The notes under the pieces were generated by a model. It saw nothing but the letters and a program-made list of their open reading frames with translations. It was not told the DNA's origin and did not search any database. Below are positions 17,662 through 27,021 of a stretch of DNA of 64,000 nucleotides, in pieces. A program made the translations under genes and the position numbers. The stretch comes from Gammaproteobacteria bacterium (lineage in GTDB: Bacteria; Pseudomonadota; Gammaproteobacteria; Poriferisulfidales; Poriferisulfidaceae). How positions within the stretch are numbered: the first letter of the stretch is position 1; each line of letters begins with the position of its first letter. The DNA lies in contig JAPPLD010000006.1 of NCBI GenBank assembly GCA_028819565.1, positions 73,299 through 137,298 of the forward strand, read 5' to 3'.

Positions 17662-18555
17662 ATGAGTTCTCTCGCGAAGTCTGCAAAGCCTCCCCAGGTT
17701 TCTCCCATCCAGCCGGTGGAGTTGAATCTCGACAGTGTTTTTCAGTTCCGTTGTCACAAAGATATCGCCTGTTTCAATGCATGTTGCCGAAACATTGATC
17801 TGCAGCTTACCCCGTACGACATCCTGCGACTGAAAAACCGTTTGGGTCTGACTTCCAGCGAATTCGTCGCACGTTACACCGTGCCGTTCGAGATGGATGC
17901 CCATGGCATGCCAGGGCTGAAAATGACGACTAAACCGGGCACCTCGGAATGCATCCACTTGACTGAGGAAGGGTGCAGTGTCTATGAAGACCGCCCGGCT
18001 GCCTGCCGCTATTACGCCTTGGGCAATGTCGCGGTGCGGAAAAAAGATGCCGGAGAAATTGAGGATGCTTACTTTGTCGTACGTGAAGCACATTGTCTGG
18101 GGCATGAAGAGCCACACGAGCAGACTGTAGCGGAATATCGGATTGGGCAGGGCTTGGACAAGTACGACGAGATGAATAATCACTGGCGCAAGTTGATTCT
18201 TAAAAAGCGTTCAGCGGGCCCCACGGTGGGCTCTCCGTCGGAACGGAGCCTGCAACTGTTCGACATGTGCAGTTATGACTTGGACGGTTTCCGCGAATTT
18301 ATACAGAATTCGAAATTCAAGGAAATTGTGGATCTGCCACCGGAGCAGGAACAGGAACTGATGGACAATGACGAGAGTTTGCTCAAGTTTGCCATGAGTT
18401 TTCTGGAGCAGGTGCTGTTCGGCGTCAGTTCGGTGAAAGTAAGACCCGGTGCTCGGGAGGAACGGATCAGGGAACGCCAGGCAGTTTGGGCTCAGCGTCG
18501 GCAGCAACAGGTCGCGAAGCACAAGGAAGATCTCCAGCAGCAGTATGGGGAGTAA
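17662..18555 (+). CDS. YkgJ family cysteine cluster protein
   Basis: 297 residues. The conserved cysteine cluster is visible as FRCHKDIACFNACC near residues 30-42, then GTSECIHLTEEGCSVYEDRPAACRYYALG. This CxxxxxCxxxCC...C...C...C pattern is the YkgJ (formerly UPF0153) signature and suggests metal, possibly Fe-S or zinc, binding. The C-terminal half is helical and charged, with no recognised domain. The molecular function of the family is unknown to me. It overlaps the phosphodiesterase gene by 11 bases. Confidence 0.85.
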   Translation: MSSLAKSAKPPQVSPIQPVELNLDSVFQFRCHKDIACFNACCRNIDLQLTPYDILRLKNRLGLTSSEFVARYTVPFEMDAHGMPGLKMTTKPGTSECIHLTEEGCSVYEDRPAACRYYALGNVAVRKKDAGEIEDAYFVVREAHCLGHEEPHEQTVAEYRIGQGLDKYDEMNNHWRKLILKKRSAGPTVGSPSERSLQLFDMCSYDLDGFREFIQNSKFKEIVDLPPEQEQELMDNDESLLKFAMSFLEQVLFGVSSVKVRPGAREERIRERQAVWAQRRQQQVAKHKEDLQQQYGE

Positions 18556-19117
18556 AACTCAGGTCGAACCTCGATCCGAGGAGATGGCGTCGGAAGTCCC
18601 TCGTCGCGAAGTCAGAATCGGGGTGTTGTCGGATACGCACGGGTGGATCGACCCGAACATCCAGGAAATCTTGGCTGGTGCCGACTGCATCGTACACGCG
18701 GGTGATGTGCTGGGGGCATCGGTGCTCCATGCTCTTGAGGGATTGGTGGGGCAAAAGCAGGTCGTGGCTGTGGCGGGCAATAACGATATCGGGGGCAAGG
18801 CTTCCAATGGAGATGATTTGCCAACCGTGGCCGAGGTTCGGCTTCCGGGAGGGACACTAGTCGTAACGCACGGCGATCAGTTCGGTGCGGCTCCAGCGCA
18901 TGAGAGATTGAGGGAAGCATGGCCGGAAGCTCGGGTTATTGTCTACGGGCATACGCACAGGCTGGTTTGTGATCAGGAAACTCTTCCTTGGGTATTGAAT
19001 CCTGGCGCGGCTGGCCGAACCCGGGTCCACGATGGGCCTTCCTGCCTGATGTTGACAATTAATGGAGAAGGCTGGACAGTAGAAGCGCACCAGTTCAAAC
19101 CGTCCGGCGGAGGCTGA
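18545..19117 (+). CDS. YfcE/MJ0936 family metallophosphoesterase
   Basis: Calcineurin-like phosphodiesterase of the small YfcE/MJ0936 family. Metal-binding motifs in order: GVLSDTHG, HAGDVLG, AVAGNND, VVTHGDQFG and VYGHTHRLV, followed by the family ending LNPGAAGRTR. The substrate is unknown; family members hydrolyse artificial phosphodiesters. ATG 18545 gives 190 residues; ATG 18584 directly after a GAGGAG sequence is a possible alternative. It ends two bases before cfa. Confidence 0.88.
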   Translation: MGSKTQVEPRSEEMASEVPRREVRIGVLSDTHGWIDPNIQEILAGADCIVHAGDVLGASVLHALEGLVGQKQVVAVAGNNDIGGKASNGDDLPTVAEVRLPGGTLVVTHGDQFGAAPAHERLREAWPEARVIVYGHTHRLVCDQETLPWVLNPGAAGRTRVHDGPSCLMLTINGEGWTVEAHQFKPSGGG

Positions 19118-19119
19118 AC

Positions 19120-20238
19120 ATGTCCGTTGCGAGGAAATGGGCTTTGAAGATTCTGGCAACTGCCGGGATCGAGGAGAACGGCCCCCAGCCTTGGGATATC
19201 CAAGTGCGCAACCCCAATCTCTACTGGCGAATCCTGGCGCAGGGCTCGCTTGGCCTCGGTGAATCCTATATGGATGGTTGGTGGGATTGCGAGGCATTGG
19301 ATGAATTTTTTGCCCGGGTGCTGGGTTCCGGCTTGGATCATCAGGTAACTGGGCTCAATAAAATCATGGTCCGTGGACTTTCACGGCTCCTGAACATGCA
19401 AAACCGTGCCCGATCCAAGCAGGTCGCCCGGCAACACTACGACGTGGGGAACGATTTCTACAGCAAGATGCTGGGTCAAACGATGATGTATTCCTGTGGC
19501 TACTGGCGCCGAGCTGAAACCCTAAATGAGGCCCAGGAGGCGAAATTGGAGTTGATTGCCTGCAAGCTGGAACTTCAGCCGAATACTCGGGTCTTGGATA
19601 TCGGGTGCGGATGGGGCGGTGCGTGCCGGTTCTTCGCCGAACGCTATGGCGTGGAGGTGACCGGGGTGACCTTGTCGGGGGAGCAGGCCAGTCTTGCACG
19701 CGAGCATTGCGAGGGGCATGCCGTCCAGATTCTCCAGCAGGACTATCGGGATCTGCCGTCAAGCGAAACGTTCGACGCAATCTATTCGATCGGAATGTTT
19801 GAGCATGTTGGCTACAAAAATTACCGGACCTTCATGCGCAAAGCGCATGAACTGCTGCCATCCGGAGGCCGGTTCCTCCTCCATACTATTGGCCGCAATG
19901 ATACGGGAGTCAGCACCGATCCCTGGATTAACCGGTACATCTTCCCGCACGGTGTGGTGCCCTCGGTCCGGCAAATCGGAGAATCCATCGAGAACCTGTT
20001 CGTGATGGAGGATTGGCATGCGTTCGGTCGGGATTACGACCGTACCCTGATGGCATGGCGGGCCAATTTCGAATCCGCATGGGAATCCCTTCGCGAGCGA
20101 TACGATGAACGGTTTTTCCGCATGTGGCGGTATTATCTGAGCTGTTGCGCAGGTTCTTTTCGGGCGCGACAGAACCAGTTGTGGCAGATTTTGTTGGTGA
20201 AAGACGGTTTGAAAGTCGATCCGCCGGCTTGCCGCTGA
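19120..20238 (+). CDS. cfa: cyclopropane-fatty-acyl-phospholipid synthase
   Basis: SAM-dependent enzyme that converts the double bond of membrane phospholipid acyl chains to a cyclopropane ring. Conserved features: ESYMDGWWDCEALDEFFARVL at the N-terminus, RQHYDVGNDFYSKMLGQTMMYSCGYWR, the SAM-binding VLDIGCGWGG near residue 160, and IGMFEHVGYKNYRTFM. The C-terminal RANFE and QNQLWQILLVK segments are also typical. 372 residues, full length. It is the last gene of the plus-strand run starting at 17662. Confidence 0.95.
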   Translation: MSVARKWALKILATAGIEENGPQPWDIQVRNPNLYWRILAQGSLGLGESYMDGWWDCEALDEFFARVLGSGLDHQVTGLNKIMVRGLSRLLNMQNRARSKQVARQHYDVGNDFYSKMLGQTMMYSCGYWRRAETLNEAQEAKLELIACKLELQPNTRVLDIGCGWGGACRFFAERYGVEVTGVTLSGEQASLAREHCEGHAVQILQQDYRDLPSSETFDAIYSIGMFEHVGYKNYRTFMRKAHELLPSGGRFLLHTIGRNDTGVSTDPWINRYIFPHGVVPSVRQIGESIENLFVMEDWHAFGRDYDRTLMAWRANFESAWESLRERYDERFFRMWRYYLSCCAGSFRARQNQLWQILLVKDGLKVDPPACR

Positions 20239-20262
20239 GGCACGCAGTTACTTTTTGACGAT

Positions 20263-20290
20263 CCTGCGAAGCCTGAAGTGCAAACGCAGG
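20263..20290. terminator. weak hairpin between cfa and the small membrane ORF
   Basis: CCTGCG (20263-20268) and CGCAGG (20285-20290) can pair over a 16-base loop; TCTTTT follows on the plus strand at about 20297-20302. It lies between convergent genes and could terminate cfa transcription, but the loop is long and the T run is displaced. Confidence 0.3.
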
Positions 20291-20305
20291 TCGAGGTCTT
20301 TTAGG

Positions 20306-20407
20306 CTAGCAGAGCACGATGCTGACAACCAACGCGAGTCCTGCACCGCAGAGACCGGCGGCCATCATCATGAAAACAATGTCGGTACGGTTGATTTCGA
20401 TTTTCAT
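20306..20407 (-). CDS. 33-residue single-span membrane peptide downstream of lipA
   Basis: Small ORF on the minus strand, beginning MKIEINRTDIVFMMM and ending GLALVVSIVLC. A short charged head is followed by about 22 hydrophobic residues, enough for one membrane span. The start ATG (20407) follows AAGGGAAAACCGCC, which gives a plausible but distant ribosome-binding site. It sits 58 bases after the lipA stop on the same strand and would be the last gene of the mrdA-lipA transcript. I do not recognise a family. The composition is protein-like, but with no homology search the call rests only on reading-frame character. Confidence 0.5.
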   Translation of the reverse strand: MKIEINRTDIVFMMMAAGLCGAGLALVVSIVLC

Positions 20408-20465
20408 GGCGGTTTTCCCTTGCGCGACAAATTATAGTCAAGTCGAACTTCCTTCCGCAACAAGT

Positions 20466-21425
20466 TCAGGCCGTACCCACCCGCTGTCCTAGGATTCCCG
20501 CCGCCTGCCGGTCCGCATGGTAGGAGGAACGCACCAAGGGTCCGCTGGCCACTTCCAGAAATCCGAGCCGCTTGGCCTCGTCACCCAGCGCGTCGAACTC
20601 CTCCGGTGGTACGTAGCGTCGAACCGGGAGGTGGTGCTGGGTCGGTTGCAGGTACTGCCCCAGGGTTAGCATCTGGCAGCCGTGGTCCAACAGGTCCTGC
20701 ATGACGGCCAGAACCTGTTGCGGAGTCTCGCCGAGGCCCAGCATCAGGCCTGATTTGGTTGGGATGCCCGGATGGGCATGGCCAAATTGTTGCAGTAGTT
20801 TCAAGGAGTGGAGGTAGTCGGCCCCCGGGCGTGCGGCACGGTATAACTGCGGAACGGTTTCGAGGTTATGGTTGAACACGTCCGGAACCCCGGCACTTAA
20901 TTCCTCCAGCGCTCGATCAAGCCGGCCGCGGAAGTCAGGAACCAGGATCTCTACGCGGATGCCGGGACTCTGCGTGCGGACCGCTCGAACGCATTCCGCG
21001 AAATGCCGGGCACCGCCGTCGTACAGATCGTCCCGATCCACCGAGGTGATAACCACGTAGCGCAGATCCAGCTCTGAAACGGTTTCCGCCAAGCGCTTTG
21101 GCTCATCGGCATCCACCGGAAGCGGTCGCCCGTGGGCCACGTCACAGAAAGGGCAACGTCGCGTGCAGAGGTCACCGAGGATCATGAACGTAGCAGTGCC
21201 GTGTCCAAAGCATTCCGGCAAGTTCGGGCAGGAGGCTTCCTCGCAGACAGTGTGCAGGGACTGCAGGCGCAAAAGTTCGCGCATCTGCCGAACTTGGGGG
21301 GCATGCCGTAGGCGGATGCGCAACCAAGGCGGTTTGCGCAGGACCGGGCCATCAAAGGACGGTTTGATTGGAATGCGCGAGAGCTTTTGCTCCGTCGTCT
21401 GCTTGATGCCGGGCGGGAGGCTCAT
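20466..21425 (-). CDS. lipA: lipoyl synthase LipA
   Basis: Radical-SAM enzyme that inserts two sulfurs into protein-bound octanoyl groups. The auxiliary cluster motif [12 protein letters not shown] and the radical-SAM motif [13 protein letters not shown] are both present, followed by [13 protein letters not shown] and the C-terminal [11 protein letters not shown] with the conserved serine. 319 residues, normal. Its start overlaps the lipB stop by 4 bases. Confidence 0.96.
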   Translation of the reverse strand: MSLPPGIKQTTEQKLSRIPIKPSFDGPVLRKPPWLRIRLRHAPQVRQMRELLRLQSLHTVCEEASCPNLPECFGHGTATFMILGDLCTRRCPFCDVAHGRPLPVDADEPKRLAETVSELDLRYVVITSVDRDDLYDGGARHFAECVRAVRTQSPGIRVEILVPDFRGRLDRALEELSAGVPDVFNHNLETVPQLYRAARPGADYLHSLKLLQQFGHAHPGIPTKSGLMLGLGETPQQVLAVMQDLLDHGCQMLTLGQYLQPTQHHLPVRRYVPPEEFDALGDEAKRLGFLEVASGPLVRSSYHADRQAAGILGQRVGTA

Positions 21426-22051
21426 GCGTAAACCTGGTCCGGGTACAGGGTGTGCAGCAGGTGCGGTAGGAATTTCTGGGCGGTCTCGTCAACACTCCAG
21501 TCCACTCCGCATTCCTGCAGACTCGTGGCTTCGAGTTTCGGGTTGCCGCAGATGTCGATTTGGCGGAACAGGCTTAGATCCGGATGGACATTCAGTGCTA
21601 ATCCGTGGGAGCTTTGAGCACGGCTGATCCGCAAGCCGATGGACATGATCTTCTTTCCTTCCACATACACCCCGGGCATGCCATTTTTCCGACAGGCGGG
21701 CGTTTGGACTTCCTCCAACAGAGCCAAGACTGCGCTTTCCAGCCGTTCTACCAGTGTGCGAACTCCGAGGCGCATCCGGCGCAGATCCAGCAAGGTGTAG
21801 ACGATCAATTGGCCGGGCATGTGGCAGGTCACTTGGCCGCCGCGGCTGCTGCGGACTACCGGCAATGGGCACTGGGGGTGGATGTGAGAGGGGTCGGCGC
21901 CAACCCCGAGGGTCAGGACGCTCGGATGCTGCAGCAACCAGATCTCGTCGGCGCTGTTCTCATCCCTTCTTTCGGTTTGTTGGCGCATGGCCTCGGCGCA
22001 GGGCTCGTAGTCGTACAAGTCCCAGCGCCGGATTCGAGGTGCAGGAATCAT
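21422..22051 (-). CDS. lipB: octanoyltransferase LipB
   Basis: Transfers octanoyl from acyl carrier protein to lipoyl domains. Motifs: [12 protein letters not shown], then [24 protein letters not shown] with the substrate-binding RGGxxTxHxPGQ, and [24 protein letters not shown] containing the catalytic lysine. The usual [14 protein letters not shown] follows. 209 residues. Overlaps dat upstream and lipA downstream by 4 bases each, so translation is probably coupled. Confidence 0.95.
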   Translation of the reverse strand: MIPAPRIRRWDLYDYEPCAEAMRQQTERRDENSADEIWLLQHPSVLTLGVGADPSHIHPQCPLPVVRSSRGGQVTCHMPGQLIVYTLLDLRRMRLGVRTLVERLESAVLALLEEVQTPACRKNGMPGVYVEGKKIMSIGLRISRAQSSHGLALNVHPDLSLFRQIDICGNPKLEATSLQECGVDWSVDETAQKFLPHLLHTLYPDQVYA

Positions 22052-22884
22052 GGTGCGTTGCAGAATTCGCTGTACCAGTTGCGGACACGTTGCGTGACCG
22101 GGCCGATGGTTCCGTCGCCCACCGGGCTGCCGTCAAGTTCGACCACGGGCATTACGCCGCGGGTGGAACCGGTGACCCAAACTTCTTCAGCGCGACGCAG
22201 TTCATCGACGCGCAACAGGCCTTCTTGATATTCCATCCCGTTCTCGCGCATCAACTTCAGCGTCAGTTTCCGAGTAACACCGGGCAGGATTCGGGGACTC
22301 AGCGCGGGCGTTCGGACTTGTCCGTCCACTACGGCAAAGACATTGCTGGTCGCGCCTTCCATCACTTCTTCCCCCCGATGCAGGATGGCTTCTCCCGCCT
22401 CTTGGTCTACTGCAGCCTGCGTCGCGAAAACGGTTTCCAGCAGCATGAGGGACTTGATGTGGCAGCGCCCCCAGCGTTGGTCTTCGCGGGTGATGGCGGA
22501 GATGGAATCGGGTCTTGCAGGCAGGGGTTGCGCCATGGCGAAAACAGTGGGCGAGCCGTCCAGAAATTGCTTTCGAAAAGGTGCCCCATCGGGAATAACG
22601 CCGCGCGTGATCTGGAAGTACACGAAGCACTCGTCGGGACTCTGTTCGATCAGGCGGGCGCAGATTTCCCGCCAGGTGGATTTCTCCGGTGCATTGTTGA
22701 TGTGGACTGCAGCCAAGCTGTTTTTCAGGCGTTCTAGGTGGTCATCCAGGCAGCGCGGGCGCCTGCAGTAGACAGGCATCAACTCATAGACGCCGTCGGC
22801 AAACAGGAAGCCGTGATCCATGATCGGGATCGTAAGTCCCTCAAGAGGGCGGTATTCGCCGTTGTAGTAGGCAGGAATCGACAT
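22048..22884 (-). CDS. dat: D-amino-acid aminotransferase (PLP fold class IV)
   Basis: Pyridoxal-phosphate enzyme interconverting D-amino acids and 2-oxo acids; in this position it could supply or recycle D-alanine/D-glutamate for peptidoglycan. Typical segments are YYNGEYRPLEGLTIPIMDHGFLFADGVYE, the PLP lysine in HIKSLMLLETVFA, and EVMEGATSNVFAVVDG. 278 residues. It stands between dacA and lipB, where enterics have ybeD; no ybeD-like gene is seen. The 169 bases upstream hold only a 17-codon ORF. Confidence 0.9.
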   Translation of the reverse strand: MSIPAYYNGEYRPLEGLTIPIMDHGFLFADGVYELMPVYCRRPRCLDDHLERLKNSLAAVHINNAPEKSTWREICARLIEQSPDECFVYFQITRGVIPDGAPFRKQFLDGSPTVFAMAQPLPARPDSISAITREDQRWGRCHIKSLMLLETVFATQAAVDQEAGEAILHRGEEVMEGATSNVFAVVDGQVRTPALSPRILPGVTRKLTLKLMRENGMEYQEGLLRVDELRRAEEVWVTGSTRGVMPVVELDGSPVGDGTIGPVTQRVRNWYSEFCNAP

Positions 22885-23053
22885 GCCAACTTATGAGGTC
22901 GAATCGTCGTGATGATTCCGTCTTGGCAATTTCATGTAGTCCATACCAATGTCTCCCGACCCGGGATTCCTATTATGGAACCGGTGGATGGCATTCCGCA
23001 AGGGGTGCTGCCGGGGTTCCAGGCACGAACCCGGACGGCGGGTCAATGCGCGA

Positions 23054-24187
23054 TCAGTTAATTAATCGCCGCAGCCGGTGCCAGAGCCGGGTGAAAAAGC
23101 CGACCTGCGGCACATCGGCTAGAACTACGGCCGGCATCTGAGCCAGGATCCGGTTTTCATGGCGTACGGTAATTCGGCCAACCGGCTGCCCCTTCGCAAG
23201 CGGTGCTTCCACCTCCGGCTCCAGATGATAGGTGGTTTCCAGTTCTTCATATGCCGCGACTGGCAAGGTCATCACCATATCCTCGGCCAATCCCACTGGC
23301 ACCTGCTCGGTTTCCGCAAACCATACCGGGATTTCTGTCAATGGGCTCATGCCGGCATGAATCGCCCGCGTACGGAAGAAACGAAATCCCCAGTTCAGCA
23401 AGGCCCGGCTGTCGCGCACTCGAGCCCGCCCGGTTTTGGCACCGAGGACAACCGAAACCAGCCGCATGTCGTCCAAATCCGGGCGTGCGGCGCTTGCAGC
23501 TAGGCAATACTGTGCTGCCTCGGTGAAACCGGTCTTAATGCCGTCCACCGTGGGATCCAATTTCAGAAGACGGTTGCGATTGGGTTGCTTGATGCCATTC
23601 CAAGTGTATTCCTGTTCCCGGAACATTGCGTAGAGTTCAGGAAACTCGTTGATCATGGCGGCGGAAAGAATGGCGATATCGCGCGCCGACATGTAGTGGT
23701 CCGACCCGCCAAGCCCGGATGAATCAATAAAACGGCTCTTATTCATGCCCAAGCGTTCGGCCTCCGCATTCATCATGTTGGCAAATGACTCTTCACTGCC
23801 AGCGATATGTTCCGCGAGCGCGATGCTGGCATCGTTGCCAGACTGCACGATGACGCCGCGCAGCAAGTCGATGACCGGGACTTGGCTATTGACTTCCACA
23901 AACATCCGGGAGCCGATCGCCCTGCGCGCCTTGCGGCTGATCGTCACCAGGTCCTGTTCCTTGATCAGGCCGTCTCCCAGGGCCTGAAAGGCCAGGTACG
24001 TGGTCATGATTTTCGTCAGGCTGGCTGGCTCGACCGGCTGGTCGGCATTGGCCTCGGCCAGGACCTCGCCGGTTCGTGTGTCCATCAGGATGTAACTGGG
24101 CGCACTCAGTGAGGGGGCGGGTGGGGTCGGCAGTTCGGCCCAGGCCGGGCCGGCCAGCAACAGCGTGGCGAGGATCAGACGAATCAT
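23054..24187 (-). CDS. dacA: D-alanyl-D-alanine carboxypeptidase (PBP5/6 type)
   Basis: Low-molecular-weight penicillin-binding protein trimming pentapeptides in the periplasm. A signal peptide (MIRLILATLLLAGPAWA) is followed by the active-site SLTK (S56-K59), the SGN motif in VQSGNDASIALAEH, and KTG in DGIKTGFTEAAQYC. The last ~20 residues (FFTRLWHRLRRLIN) form the amphipathic membrane-anchor helix of PBP5. The start overlaps the rlpA stop by 4 bases. 377 residues, typical. Confidence 0.95.
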   Translation of the reverse strand: MIRLILATLLLAGPAWAELPTPPAPSLSAPSYILMDTRTGEVLAEANADQPVEPASLTKIMTTYLAFQALGDGLIKEQDLVTISRKARRAIGSRMFVEVNSQVPVIDLLRGVIVQSGNDASIALAEHIAGSEESFANMMNAEAERLGMNKSRFIDSSGLGGSDHYMSARDIAILSAAMINEFPELYAMFREQEYTWNGIKQPNRNRLLKLDPTVDGIKTGFTEAAQYCLAASAARPDLDDMRLVSVVLGAKTGRARVRDSRALLNWGFRFFRTRAIHAGMSPLTEIPVWFAETEQVPVGLAEDMVMTLPVAAYEELETTYHLEPEVEAPLAKGQPVGRITVRHENRILAQMPAVVLADVPQVGFFTRLWHRLRRLIN

Positions 24188-24939
24188 TGTTTTCTTATGG
24201 GTTTCCAGTGGGGAATGTTGACTGGGGTGTATTCAGTAATGCCGAGAGCTTCGAGTTTCGCGATGGCTTGGTCAAGTTTGGCACTGTCATCGAACGGACC
24301 CTGCAGGACCCGGTGCAGTGTCATGTCCCGCTTCCGGGTTCGGACGGAAAGCCGGACCAGTCCTTGGCGGCGCAATTTTTGCACAAAAGCCTCCGCGTTG
24401 CTCCGGATCGCGAAAGCGCCAAGTTGCAGGAACTGGTGTTCGGCGGTTTGGGGTGCCGTACTGGGACCGCGGATGGCGCGCACCTCGACCGGAGCCAGTC
24501 CCTCGTCAACAATTCCCAGAGCCAAGGCAGCCTGACGGGACAGATCGATGATGCGACCCTCCTTGAAGGGGCCTCGATCGTTCACGCGGACGGTGATGGA
24601 ATGGCCGGTTTCAAGGTGAGTGACCTCGACCCAGGTGGATAGGGGCAGGGTCTTGTGTGCGGCGCTGACTTGGTGCATATCGAAAACCTCGCCGCTGGAA
24701 GTTTTCCGGCCGTGAAACTTCGATCCGTACCAGGAAGCCAGTCCGCGTTCGACATAGCCCTCGGCCGAATCCAGCACGTGATAGCGAACGCCGAGGGCGA
24801 CGTAGCTGGAGGAAGTGCCAGAGCGGCTTTCAGGCTCCGAGTCGCCGAAAGTTTCGGCGACGTAGTCGTAGACACTACATCCACTGCCAGCCAAGGCCAA
24901 GGCCAGCAGCCAGACAGTGCGATCAGAGCCCCGGAGCAT
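24184..24939 (-). CDS. rlpA: septal ring lytic transglycosylase / lipoprotein RlpA
   Basis: Outer-membrane lipoprotein that cleaves naked glycan strands at the septum. The lipobox LAGSGC is near residue 20. The double-psi beta-barrel domain contains GLASWYGSKFHGRKTSSGEVFDM, TWVEVTHLETGHSITVRVNDRGPFKEGRIIDLS with the catalytic Asp region. A SPOR-type domain (FLQLGAFAIRSNAEAFVQKL) is at the C-terminus. 251 residues. It overlaps the mltB 3' end by 17 bases and dacA by 4. Confidence 0.94.
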   Translation of the reverse strand: MLRGSDRTVWLLALALAGSGCSVYDYVAETFGDSEPESRSGTSSSYVALGVRYHVLDSAEGYVERGLASWYGSKFHGRKTSSGEVFDMHQVSAAHKTLPLSTWVEVTHLETGHSITVRVNDRGPFKEGRIIDLSRQAALALGIVDEGLAPVEVRAIRGPSTAPQTAEHQFLQLGAFAIRSNAEAFVQKLRRQGLVRLSVRTRKRDMTLHRVLQGPFDDSAKLDQAIAKLEALGITEYTPVNIPHWKPIRKQ

Positions 24940-25900
24940 TCTTCAGGGCTTGGCTCAACTGGTGGATCATCAGCGCGTACAGGGCGCTGTGGTTGTAACG
25001 CGTGATTACGTAAAAGTTGTGATAGCCGACCCAATATTCGGGCGATTTGGAGTTCTCGAACCTATGTACGGCCACCGGTTCGGCGGTCGGGTTCTGCAGC
25101 ATAATTCCGGATGCGGCCAACCGTTCCGACGGGATGTCCGGAAGCAGGGCCTTACTCAGCGGGACCTGATCGGGGTTTTCGGGATGAATCAGTTCCGCGA
25201 CCGGTTCGTCCGGGTGCCAGTGGTGCTTCTTGAAGTAGTTTGCGATGCTGAAGATGATGTCGGCGGGGCTATCCCACAGGTCGCGCCGTCCGTCCTGATC
25301 GCCGTCGACGGCGAAATGCCGGTAGCTGCTGGGAATGAACTGGGCCTGCCCGAGCGCACCGGCCCATGAGCCGCGCAGATCCTGGATGTCCAGCCCGGCT
25401 TCGCGTTCCAGCAGGAACAACTGCTCCAACTGCTGGCGGAAGAATTCTCCACGAGGCGAGTAGTCAAACCCCAAAGTCACCAAGGTGTCCAGCACCGGGT
25501 GCGCTCCGGTATTGCGTCCGAAGTTGGATTCGGCCGCAATAATGGCAGTAATCACTTCGGGCGGCACTTGGTAAGCACGCTCCGCTTCCCTGAGCAGATC
25601 GGCATGTTTCCTGAGATAGGTGCGCCCCCGGTTAATACGGTCGCTGGTGAGGAAGATATTCCGGTACCAGTGCCAGGGCTTGGATTCGGCGGGGCGTTGA
25701 GCACTGGCGATGACTTGGGCTTGGCGCTGGCACTCCGCAATCAGTTTGTGGATGCGTTCGGAGGATAGGCCGTGTTCATTCGCGACTTGTTCGGCCCAGG
25801 CGCGGACCTCGGGGCGTTCAATGTACGGGACGGGGCTTTCGTTTGCGAGGACACAGCCCGGCAGAAGGCACAGCAAAAGCCAGCGATTTCTGAATATCAT
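24923..25900 (-). CDS. mltB: lytic murein transglycosylase B
   Basis: Peptidoglycan lytic transglycosylase. The start ATG 25900 follows GAGGAACCTGC, a good ribosome-binding site, and gives a signal/lipoprotein-like N-terminus (MIFRNRWLLLCLLPGC). The SLT domain contains VITAIIAAESNFGRNTGAHPVLDTL with the catalytic Glu, then GSWAGALGQAQFIPSSY and DGDQDGRRDLWDSPADIIFSIANYF. 325 residues. The longer open frame to 26158 runs inside rodA and is rejected. It lies 14 bases after rodA. Confidence 0.94.
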   Translation of the reverse strand: MIFRNRWLLLCLLPGCVLANESPVPYIERPEVRAWAEQVANEHGLSSERIHKLIAECQRQAQVIASAQRPAESKPWHWYRNIFLTSDRINRGRTYLRKHADLLREAERAYQVPPEVITAIIAAESNFGRNTGAHPVLDTLVTLGFDYSPRGEFFRQQLEQLFLLEREAGLDIQDLRGSWAGALGQAQFIPSSYRHFAVDGDQDGRRDLWDSPADIIFSIANYFKKHHWHPDEPVAELIHPENPDQVPLSKALLPDIPSERLAASGIMLQNPTAEPVAVHRFENSKSPEYWVGYHNFYVITRYNHSALYALMIHQLSQALKNAPGL

Positions 25901-25914
25901 GCAGGTTCCTCGCT

Positions 25915-27021
25915 TTATTTGTGACGCGCGTGGGCGTAATGCCGGACCGCCATCATCATACCGAATGCGGCCAGAGTGCTGATCATGGCGCTTCCCCCAT
26001 AGCTTAGCAAAGGCAGCGGCGACCCGGTCACGGGGGCATAGCCGATGGTCATCGCGATGTTGATCAGGACATGCAAAAGCAGGGACAGGCCGAGCCCGCC
26101 GATCAGCAACTGGCTGAATCGGTCCGGTCCGGCCCGGCTCAGAGCGACCACTCGCCACAGAATCGCCAGGTACAGGACGATTAGCAGGGCGACCCCGATC
26201 AGACCGAATTCCTCGGCGTAGACGGAAAAGATGAAATCAGTCGAGTGCTCCGGCAGGAAATCAAACTGTGCCTGGGTACTTTGGGTCCAGCCTTTGCCGG
26301 AGAGGCCGCCGGAGCCGACGGCGATCTTGGACTGAATGACGTTGTAGCCGCTGCCGAGCGGGTCGGTCTCCGGATTGAAGAAGATCCGAATCCGGTCTTT
26401 CTGGTATTCGCGCAAGGCGTACTGCCACACGAACGGCAGGCTAATGCCGGACAGTGCCCCCAGGCCGAAAATCCATCGTCTTGAGATTCCGGCTAGCAGG
26501 ATAACCGAGACCCCGATCGCGGAGACCAAAAGCGCCGTCCCTAGGTCCGGCTGGATCGCAACCAGCCAAGTCGCGAGGGCCACCAGCCCCAAGGCCAAGC
26601 TGACGCGGAGAGTGGACAGGGGTGGCAGGGAGGGCCCTAGGATATAGGCCACGATCATGGGGATGGTGAGTTTGAGTAGCTCGGACGGTTGGAGGGCAAT
26701 CGGGCCATACGACAACCAGCGCTGGGCGGTGCTGCCGCTGCCATAGAACACGACGGCTACCAGCAGCAGCAGGTTGAGCAGGAACAAGGCAGGGGCCCAT
26801 CGCCTCAGGTGTCGAGGGGTAATGTGCGCCATGGCCAGAAGCGCGAGCAGGCCGATCCCGATTCGAATGGCATGCTGCTGGGTCGCTTGAAGACTCATGT
26901 CGTTGGCGCTGTATTGAATTGTCAGGCTAAGTGCCAGGACCGCCAGGAGCAATGCCATCAAAGTACGGTCCAGTGGCTCCACAAGTCTGGACACGGCAGA
27001 GGTGTAAAAATGCTGCGCCAT
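25915..27021 (-). CDS. rodA: rod-shape-determining peptidoglycan glycosyltransferase RodA
   Basis: SEDS-family polymerase of the elongasome, partner of PBP2. About ten hydrophobic segments are seen. Family signatures: WLSYGPIALQPSELLKL, AIQPDLGTALL, QSKIAVGSGGLSGKGWTQSTQAQFDFLPEHSTDFIFSVYAEEFG and the final GSPLPLLSYGGSAMIS. The ATG 27021 shares a base with the mrdA stop (TGATG); a GTG three bases earlier is possible. 368 residues. Confidence 0.96.
   Translation of the reverse strand: MAQHFYTSAVSRLVEPLDRTLMALLLAVLALSLTIQYSANDMSLQATQQHAIRIGIGLLALLAMAHITPRHLRRWAPALFLLNLLLLVAVVFYGSGSTAQRWLSYGPIALQPSELLKLTIPMIVAYILGPSLPPLSTLRVSLALGLVALATWLVAIQPDLGTALLVSAIGVSVILLAGISRRWIFGLGALSGISLPFVWQYALREYQKDRIRIFFNPETDPLGSGYNVIQSKIAVGSGGLSGKGWTQSTQAQFDFLPEHSTDFIFSVYAEEFGLIGVALLIVLYLAILWRVVALSRAGPDRFSQLLIGGLGLSLLLHVLINIAMTIGYAPVTGSPLPLLSYGGSAMISTLAAFGMMMAVRHYAHARHK

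Noticed and set aside
22891-22944. 17-codon ORF before dat as a gene
   Set aside because: Too short to separate from chance; kept only as an observation.
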